A DNA stretch of 5,816 bases from Acidobacteriota bacterium (GTDB lineage Bacteria > Acidobacteriota > Vicinamibacteria > Vicinamibacterales > SCN-69-37): assembly GCA_024653875.1 (NCBI GenBank), contig JANLHE010000222.1, positions 1 to 5,816 on the forward strand. Direction: 5' to 3'. Below, piece by piece: positions 1 to 4,458 of the stretch. A model generated the notes under the pieces. It did no database searches, had not been told where the DNA came from, and saw only the letters and a list, made by a program, of their open reading frames with translations. Position numbers and translations under genes: made by a program. Position 1 is the first letter of the stretch. Each line of letters begins with the position of its first letter.

Positions 1-1404
1 CCGCCGGTGGCCAACCCGGCGTCCAAGGGACCGCTCCTGACGCTGTTCAAACAGGCGCGCGCGTTCGGCGTGGGTGTCTGTCTGGCCACGCAGAATCCCG
101 TGGATCTCGACTACAAGGCGTTGTCCAACGCGGGTACGTGGTTGATCGGCCGCCTGCAAACCGATCGCGATCGCGCCAGGCTGCTCGATGGCCTTGAGGG
201 CGCGGCGGGCGGCGCGCTGGATCGCGCGTCGGCCGAAGCCGCGATCGCGGGTCTGGGCAAGCGCCGCTTCCTCGTCCACAACGTGCACGCGAAGGCGCCC
301 GTGGAAATCGAGTCGCGCTGGTGTCTCTCGTATCTGCGCGGGCCGATGACGCGCGACGATTTGAAGCGGCTGCGTTCGGCCGGGGCTGACGACGTACGGA
401 GGTCGCGGGCTTCAGCCCGCGACGCAGAGGCACGGGTTGAAACCCGTGCCCTCCAGGCACACGAACCGCCGGCCGCAGATGCTGCGGCGGCGCGCCCGCT
501 GCTGCCGCCGGACATTCCGCAGTTCTTCGACGAAGGCGGCGGACCTGCCAGCGTCTGGACGCCGTTCATGTACGGCGCGGCGCAGGTCGCGTTTTCCGAT
601 GCGAAGCGGCGGATTGACGAGACCAAGGCGATCGCCGTCGTGGTGCCGCTGGCGCCCGACGCGGTCGTGGTGGGCTGGGATGCCGGCGCGCCCACGGATC
701 GGCTGCCGCAGCATCTGGCGACCGATCCGCCCGATGCGGGGACGTTCGCGGCGCTGCCGCCGCAGGCGCAGCAGGTGAAGATGTTCGCGAAGTGGGCGAA
801 GGACCTGGATCGCTGGGTGGGACGCACGCAGCGCCTCCAGTTGTTGCGGCATGCGGGCCTTGGCCTGATCTCCGCGCCCGGGGAAGACGAGCGCGCGTTC
901 CGGATCCGCCTCGCGTCGGCAGCCCGGGAGTCCCGCGATGGCGCGGTGGACAAGATCCGCGCGAAGTACGCGTCGAAGCTCAGGGCCGCCACCGAGCGGG
1001 TGCGCAAAATGGAGATGGCACTGGGTAAAGAGCAGCAGGACGTGTCACAGCACAAGGTGCAGACGGGGTTGTCGGCCGCCAGCACGGTGGGGTCGGCGGT
1101 GCTTGGCGCCCTCTTCGGCCGCCGCGGGGGCCTCACCGCGGGCACCATAGGCAAGGCGTCCACCGCCGCGAAGGGGTGGGCGCGCGGATCCAAGGAAGCG
1201 GGAGACGTCGCGCGCGCCACGCAGAATCTGGCGGCCGCGCGGCAGGCGGTGACGGACCTGGAGGGCGAGGTGGCGGCGGCGGTTGCGGCGGTGGATACGT
1301 CGATGACCGCGGCGGATCCGCTGGAGACCCTGGCGATTGCGCCCAGGCGCGGCGGGATCAGCGTGCAGGTGGTGGGCCTGTTGTGGCGCCCGTCGGCTCC
1401 CTGA
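1..1404 (+). CDS. HerA/DUF87-like ATP-binding protein, C-terminal part (5' end outside window)
   Basis: The reading frame is open from base 1, so the start lies upstream; the GTG at 7 is an internal Val codon. 467 residues are visible. The first ~65 (KGPLLTLFKQARAFGVGVCLATQNP, then a WLIGRLQTDRDRARLLDGL stretch) match the end of the HerA/VirB4-like P-loop ATPase core: the ATQNP sensor segment and following Arg residues are typical of DUF87 proteins. The Walker A and B motifs must lie upstream. Next come a linker (about 125-165), a middle domain, and a tail with two likely coiled coils (about 313-352 and 398-432) separated by a Gly/Ala-rich stretch (about 360-395). It ends with ISVQVVGLLWRPSAP. 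Known HerA relatives are hexameric DNA translocases, but this long-tailed version has no assigned substrate that I know of. Residues 133-152 are encoded by a REP-like insertion. The 3' end overlaps the convergent ATPase gene by 47 bp. The family call is fairly sure; the role is unknown. Confidence 0.8.
   Translation, partial: PPVANPASKGPLLTLFKQARAFGVGVCLATQNPVDLDYKALSNAGTWLIGRLQTDRDRARLLDGLEGAAGGALDRASAEAAIAGLGKRRFLVHNVHAKAPVEIESRWCLSYLRGPMTRDDLKRLRSAGADDVRRSRASARDAEARVETRALQAHEPPAADAAAARPLLPPDIPQFFDEGGGPASVWTPFMYGAAQVAFSDAKRRIDETKAIAVVVPLAPDAVVVGWDAGAPTDRLPQHLATDPPDAGTFAALPPQAQQVKMFAKWAKDLDRWVGRTQRLQLLRHAGLGLISAPGEDERAFRIRLASAARESRDGAVDKIRAKYASKLRAATERVRKMEMALGKEQQDVSQHKVQTGLSAASTVGSAVLGALFGRRGGLTAGTIGKASTAAKGWARGSKEAGDVARATQNLAAARQAVTDLEGEVAAAVAAVDTSMTAADPLETLAIAPRRGGISVQVVGLLWRPSAP
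398..454. repeat. Inverted pair of REP-like units (BIME-like) inside the HerA-like gene
   Basis: Two related 26-nt units lie head to head around a 5-nt spacer (424-428). Unit 1 (398-423, + strand) is GGAG followed by the 10-bp stem GTCGCGGGCT, loop TC, and AGCCCGCGAC. Unit 2 (454-429, - strand) is GGAG, then GGCACGGGTT, loop TC, and AACCCGTGCC. Both stems are perfect. The whole element is 57 nt, exactly 19 codons, has no stop codon in the gene's frame, and encodes an Arg/Ala-rich segment (RSRASARDAEARVETRALQA). It falls in the linker after the ATPase core. The architecture, with a conserved tetranucleotide before a palindrome and units in inverted pairs, matches REP/BIME elements mobilised by RAYT transposases. 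No such transposase lies in this window. Confidence 0.8.
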
Positions 1405-2635
1405 GCCCGCGATTCGTCTTGTCGATTTCCTTCATGATGTACCGCACCTCGTCGTCGGTCGGGAGTGGACGAGGATCGGGCAACCGGATGTCCACGGGTG
1501 GCGCGGCAGGCAGATCCGGGGTCGAGGCCGGCGCGGTCTGCATCGTGGTCCACGCGAAGTAACTGCCGGTGGCCGCCAGCGCGAGCACGATCAGCGCCGC
1601 CGCCCACCAGAGACGGCTGGATCGCGGCGTCGCTTCCGCCGCGTGCCCGAACGTCAGGCCGTGATCGCCGGCGGGCTCAAGGCCCTCCTCCAACTGCAAC
1701 GGGATGTCGGCGGCGATGTGACGATCGCGTTCGGCAGGCGCGGGCGGTTCCGCGTCCGCGTGGCCGGCCGCGGCCTTGGCGGCGCGCCGGATCATGGGGA
1801 CGCTGATCAGGTTGGTGCCGGCGACGCGTCCCTCTTCGAGGGCGCGATCGCACAGGATGTTGATGCGGCGGGGGACGCCCTGCGTCAGTTCGGCGATGGC
1901 GTTGACGCTCTCGGCGGGAAATCCCACGGTGTCGCGCCCGCCCGCCACGGCCAGCCGGTGCTGGATGTAGGCATCCACCTCGGCCGGAGACAACGCGCCG
2001 AGCGCGGCGCGGCGCGTGACGCGCGCATCAAGCGCCTGCAAGGCGTCGCTGCGCAGCGTGTGGAGCAACAGGGGCTGTCCCACCATGATGATCTGCAGCA
2101 GACGCTGGCCATCCTGCTCGTACGCGCCGAGCACGCGGATCTGGTCGAGCACCTTGGGCGCCAGGCTCTGGGCCTCGTCGATGATGACGACCGCGTAGGA
2201 ATTGAGCGGCAACAGCGAGCGAAGGAAACCCTCGAGCGTGTCGAGCAACTGGGGCATGTCGGCCTTGGCAAACGCGCCCTTGCGGATCTCGTCGCGTGAG
2301 ACCAGGCCGAAGTCGCGCAGGATCACCCGCAGGACCTCGGCGTCGGACATGTACGGATTCAGGATGAGCGCGGAGAACGTCCGGTGGCCCAGCGCTTCGA
2401 TCATCGCGCGGCACAGGGTGGTTTTGCCCATCCCCGTCTCGCCGGTGAGAAGCAGCAGGCCTTCGCGCCGGCGCAGGCCGATCAGCAGTTCCTCGTAGGC
2501 CCGCCGGTGCCCGTCGCTCATGAACAGGAACCGGGGATCCGTGGTCAGCGCAAACGGCTGCTCACGCAGGCCGAAGAACGCTTCGTAAAGCGGCTCATCG
2601 GGTGCCGACGGCGAGGAGGGCGGCTGCACGTTCAA
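1358..2635 (-). CDS. ExeA/GspA-family AAA ATPase with one C-terminal membrane anchor
   Basis: The 425-residue protein opens with the family signature YEAFFGLREQPFALTTDPRF (17-36). Walker A is GETGMGKTT (65-73), Walker B is VVIIDEAQ (149-156), and a sensor/Arg segment, ALDARVTRRA, lies at 201-210. A helical lid domain (about 215-290) includes GVPRRINILCDRAL. An acidic, Pro-rich linker leads to one membrane helix (about 343-360) and a short Pro-rich tail. ExeA/GspA proteins couple cytoplasmic ATP hydrolysis to cell-envelope assembly, classically secretin assembly in type II secretion. Similar ATPases occur in exopolysaccharide and XrtA/PEP-CTERM loci. The peptidoglycan-binding domain common in ExeA is absent: only about 65 residues follow the helix. 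No secretion genes are nearby, so the exact pathway is open. The listed start is TTG at 2635; a GTG two codons in (2629-2627) is a strong alternative, given the promoter spacing. There is no Shine-Dalgarno sequence. The 3' end overlaps the convergent gene by 47 bp. Confidence 0.85.
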   Translation of the reverse strand: MNVQPPSSPSAPDEPLYEAFFGLREQPFALTTDPRFLFMSDGHRRAYEELLIGLRRREGLLLLTGETGMGKTTLCRAMIEALGHRTFSALILNPYMSDAEVLRVILRDFGLVSRDEIRKGAFAKADMPQLLDTLEGFLRSLLPLNSYAVVIIDEAQSLAPKVLDQIRVLGAYEQDGQRLLQIIMVGQPLLLHTLRSDALQALDARVTRRAALGALSPAEVDAYIQHRLAVAGGRDTVGFPAESVNAIAELTQGVPRRINILCDRALEEGRVAGTNLISVPMIRRAAKAAAGHADAEPPAPAERDRHIAADIPLQLEEGLEPAGDHGLTFGHAAEATPRSSRLWWAAALIVLALAATGSYFAWTTMQTAPASTPDLPAAPPVDIRLPDPRPLPTDDEVRYIMKEIDKTNRGLREPTGATTGPPPAR

Positions 2636-2652
2636 ATTATAGGCAGATTATA
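2636..2652 (-). promoter_or_regulatory. Tandem perfect -10 boxes directly before the ExeA-like ATPase
   Basis: On the minus strand CCTATAAT occurs twice with CTG between, giving TATAAT at 2652-2647 and again at 2641-2636. The nearer box ends six bases before the GTG at 2629-2627, so a normal start point about 7 nt downstream would fall on or next to that codon. This is the TANNNT-N6-GTG arrangement typical of leaderless mRNAs. No purine-rich ribosome site is visible before either the TTG or the GTG. No good -35 box is seen at 16-18 bp upstream of either box. Confidence 0.5.
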
Positions 2653-2691
2653 GGCTCGATTGCCGAGTGTGCGGCCCGCGAGGGGAAGGGA

Positions 2692-2767
2692 TGGGGTGGA
2701 TGACGGGAATTGAACCCGCAACGTCCGGCGCCACAGACCGGTGCTCTACCATTGAGCTACACCCACC
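2692..2767 (-). tRNA. tRNA-His (anticodon GTG)
   Basis: The minus strand folds into a complete 76-nt cloverleaf. The acceptor stem is GTGGGTG/CATCCAC with one G-T wobble. The D arm is GCTC/GAGC with loop AATGGTA. The anticodon stem is CCGGT/GCCGG around CTGTGGC, with anticodon GTG at 2734-2732. The T arm is GCGGG/CCCGT around TTCAATT. The His-specific extra G-1 (2767) is encoded and faces C73 (2695), the main identity pair for HisRS. The 3' CCA is encoded at 2694-2692. It lies 57 bp upstream of the TTG start of the ExeA-like ATPase, on the same strand, so read-through into that gene is possible. Confidence 0.97.
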
Positions 2768-2832
2768 ACAGGGTGAACGAGTAGCTTACCAAAATAGCTC
2801 AATAACCAATAACCCAATAACCCAATTGCTGG
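2768..2832 (-). promoter_or_regulatory. AT-rich gap before tRNA-His, likely holding its promoter
   Basis: This 65-bp gap between the Spy/CpxP-like gene and the tRNA is clearly richer in A/T than the surrounding DNA. On the minus strand a TAAGCT hexamer (2788-2783) has the TANNNT form and would place a start about 9 nt before the tRNA. TATTTT (2796-2791) is an alternative. The only -35 candidate at suitable spacing is a poor TTATTG inside the tandem repeat. No terminator hairpin for the upstream operon is visible, so the tRNA could also be read from that operon. Confidence 0.25.
2800..2826. repeat. Short tandem repeat, CCAATAAC-type, about 3.5 units
   Basis: On the + strand the gap reads CAATAAC (2800-2806), CAATAAC (2807-2813), CCAATAAC (2814-2821) and a partial CCAAT (2822-2826). 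The units are 7-8 bp and nearly identical. It is non-coding and ends 6 bp from the stop codon of the Spy/CpxP-like gene. Its function is unknown; it may overlap the tRNA-His promoter. Confidence 0.7.
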
Positions 2833-3330
2833 CTATCTCCCCTGCCCTCGTCCTCCCCGTCCCGTGCGTGTCGCGACCCAGGCACGGAAGGCGGCGGCCT
2901 GGTCCGGGGTCAGCAGCGCGGCGATCTTGTCGTGCAGCGCGTCCTGTTCCGCAAGGAACACCTTGCGCGCCTCATCCTGCAGCGTGCGGAGCCGCCCTTC
3001 CTGTGCTTCGAGCAACGCCAGAATGTCGGCGCGCTGGCTCTCCGTGAGTTGCACTTCGTTCGAGAGATCGGCGACGTACTGCTGCGGTGGCGGACCAAAC
3101 ACCGGACCGCCGCGGCCGGCGCCGGCGCCGCGCCCGGGACCACCACCATTTCGGCCGGGACCGCCGGGGCCGCTTCCACGAATCTGGCCCCCCGGACCCC
3201 GCACCACCGTCTGGCGGAGCCAGACCCGTTCCACCACCACGCCCGTCAGCACGCCGATGCTGAAGACAAGGCCGATGAACGTGGCGATCCACACGCGGGG
3301 CGTCGGGCGGGCGAGGCCGGTCATGGTCAC
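2833..3330 (-). CDS. Membrane-anchored periplasmic Spy/CpxP-like (LTxxQ) protein
   Basis: The 165-residue protein has an N-terminal membrane helix or uncleaved signal anchor (about 13-34), a low-complexity Gly/Pro/Arg linker (about 45-82), and a helical domain (about 85-152) with two LTxxQ motifs, LTESQ (95-99) and LTPDQ (140-144). The paired LTxxQ motifs mark the Spy/CpxP/CnrX superfamily of helical-hairpin periplasmic chaperones and stress or metal sensors. Only one His (133) and no Cys lie in the helical domain, so metal sensing is not supported. It is the last gene of the sigma/anti-sigma operon, and its product probably senses or buffers the envelope stress that controls the sigma factor. 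Start choice: the GTG at 3330 overlaps the upstream stop by 4 bp (GTGA), but the AGGAAGGA at 3341-3334 is better spaced (9 nt) for the ATG at 3324-3322, two codons in. The family call is good; the signal sensed is unknown. Confidence 0.8.
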   Translation of the reverse strand: MTMTGLARPTPRVWIATFIGLVFSIGVLTGVVVERVWLRQTVVRGPGGQIRGSGPGGPGRNGGGPGRGAGAGRGGPVFGPPPQQYVADLSNEVQLTESQRADILALLEAQEGRLRTLQDEARKVFLAEQDALHDKIAALLTPDQAAAFRAWVATRTGRGGRGQGR

Positions 3331-3839
3331 TGATCCTTCCTGTGCATGGCCAGGGTGTCATCGGCGTTGGCGCTGAGCATCAGCGACAGCAGCGACGATT
3401 CCGAGACGGTGTCGGACCACAGCGCCGACGACACAGGCCATGCGTCGGTGGCGGTGGTGCTGTCCACCGTGGGCGCGGTCTCGAGCTGGACGGCCGCGTC
3501 GGGACCGGTCACGCTGACGACCGCCAGCACGAGCGCGGCGGCCACCGGGACGAGACGCCATGTCCATCGACGGAAGTCCAGGCTGTCCAGCCAGCTGCCG
3601 GGGTGGCCCTCGGCCTCGGCGCGAATGGACGCCATGACCCGTGTGTCGAATCCCCACGACGCGCCGGTGACGGGCTGTGCCCGCAGCCACGCGTGGACGC
3701 CGCGCTGATCGTCAAGCGCGGCGGCGCACGAGGCGCAGGTCGCGATGTGCGCGTCGAGCCGCGACTGTTCCTGCGCCGACGCGGTGCCGTCGGCCACCCG
3801 CACCAGCAGAGAGGTGAACGCCGCGCAGTTGTCAGTCAT
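3327..3839 (-). CDS. Zinc-finger anti-sigma factor (ZAS type), single-pass membrane protein
   Basis: The 170-residue protein has the anti-sigma zinc-finger motif HIATCASC, H31-x3-C35-x2-C38, with C5 as a likely fourth ligand. This cytoplasmic domain binds and inhibits the cognate ECF sigma factor. A linker of about 50 residues leads to one membrane helix (about 96-111, rich in Ala/Val/Leu) and a Ser/Thr/Asp-rich periplasmic tail of about 59 residues. It starts at the ATG at 3839, which overlaps the end of the sigma gene by 8 bp (ATGACTGA). A clear ribosome site, GGGAG at 3850-3846, lies six bases before it, so translation is probably coupled and keeps sigma and anti-sigma near equal levels. 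Release could come from proteolysis or from signals through the LTxxQ protein encoded next. The membrane position suggests an envelope signal rather than a purely cytoplasmic redox signal. Confidence 0.88.
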   Translation of the reverse strand: MTDNCAAFTSLLVRVADGTASAQEQSRLDAHIATCASCAAALDDQRGVHAWLRAQPVTGASWGFDTRVMASIRAEAEGHPGSWLDSLDFRRWTWRLVPVAAALVLAVVSVTGPDAAVQLETAPTVDSTTATDAWPVSSALWSDTVSESSLLSLMLSANADDTLAMHRKDQ

Positions 3840-4392
3840 GAGTGGCTCCCTTCAGCGTCGCCTTGAGACGTTGCCGTCCCCTGAAAATCCTCGATTCCAC
3901 CGTGCCCATCGGAATGCCGAGCAGCGCCGCGATTTCCTTGTAGTCCAGGCCCTCGATGTCCCGCAGCACGACGGCCTCCCGCCAGTCGCCGGGCAGGTCC
4001 GCGAGCGCCCGTCGCAGCTGGTCGTGCGCGATGACCCGCTGCTCCACATCTTCGCCGCTCGCACGCTCGCGGCCGGGATCCCCGGTCGTGCCCTCCGCTC
4101 CTTCCGGTTCCTGCACTTCATGCCGATCGCGACGTTTCGCCAGGTGCGTCCGGGCCACGTTGGTGGCGATCTGGTAGAGCCACGTCCTGAACGCGCTCTG
4201 GCCCCGGAACTGTCCCAGCGCCCGATACGCCCGCAGCAGGGTCTCCTGCGCCACATCCTCGGCGTCGGCAGGGTTCGACACCATCAGCCGCGCAAAATGC
4301 ACCAGCCGATGCTGATGGCGCTGCACCAGGGCCTCGAACGCCTCCATATCGCCGTCGCGGGCCTTGCCGACGAGTTCGAGGTCAGCATCCAT
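3832..4392 (-). CDS. ECF (group 4) RNA polymerase sigma factor, RpoE-like
   Basis: The 186-residue protein is of normal length for an ECF sigma factor. Region 2 (about 15-84) includes DAEDVAQETLLRAYRAL, the core RNA polymerase and -10 contact segment, and FRTWLYQIATNVARTHL, which melts and reads the -10 element. A charged linker (about 85-118) follows. Region 4 (about 124-178) carries the helix-turn-helix YKEIAALLGIPMGTVESRIFRGRQRLK, which binds the -35 element. Regions 1.1 and 3 are absent, as expected for the group. The start is the ATG at 4392, with a G-rich stretch about 7 bases upstream as a weak ribosome site. It is the first gene of the operon, 59 bp after the membrane-protein gene. 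The next gene, an anti-sigma factor, overlaps its 3' end by 8 bp. Autoregulation is likely from the promoter-like motif just upstream. The ECF subgroup cannot be fixed by eye. Confidence 0.93.
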   Translation of the reverse strand: MDADLELVGKARDGDMEAFEALVQRHQHRLVHFARLMVSNPADAEDVAQETLLRAYRALGQFRGQSAFRTWLYQIATNVARTHLAKRRDRHEVQEPEGAEGTTGDPGRERASGEDVEQRVIAHDQLRRALADLPGDWREAVVLRDIEGLDYKEIAALLGIPMGTVESRIFRGRQRLKATLKGATHD

Positions 4393-4429
4393 GGACAGTC
4401 CCCCGGCGGCGTCGGAGCGCTACACCCAG

Positions 4430-4458
4430 TAAGACCCTCGGCACGTCCTGATTATTCC
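4430..4458 (-). promoter_or_regulatory. Candidate ECF-type autoregulatory promoter before the sigma gene
   Basis: On the minus strand a GGAAT at 4458-4454 is followed after 18 bp by GTCTTA at 4435-4430. GGAAY with a GTC-type -10 at 16-19 bp is the usual ECF promoter form. The GGAAT overlaps the final Glu and stop codons of the upstream membrane-protein gene. The predicted transcript would begin near 4424, giving a leader of about 30 nt. No sigma-70-like pair is evident in this 59-bp gap. The motif is short and could be chance. Confidence 0.35.

Noticed and set aside
111..1607. 498-codon open frame on the minus strand opposite the HerA-like gene
   Set aside because: It is Arg/Ser/Ala-rich, with no recognisable domain, and runs antisense to a gene with clear family features. 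Long antisense frames are common in GC-rich DNA.
1337..2299. 320-codon open frame on the plus strand opposite the ExeA-like ATPase
   Set aside because: It is the mirror of a gene with intact Walker A and B motifs, and its product shows no domain and a composition typical of a shadow frame.
2667..3047. Plus-strand frame containing MTGIEPATSGATDRCSTIEL
   Set aside because: That peptide is the translation of the complement of tRNA-His, a well-known kind of spurious protein. The rest is antisense to the Spy/CpxP-like gene.
3110..3190. GC-rich low-complexity stretch in the Spy/CpxP-like gene
   Set aside because: It encodes the Gly/Pro/Arg linker with irregular units. No regular tandem period or palindrome was found.
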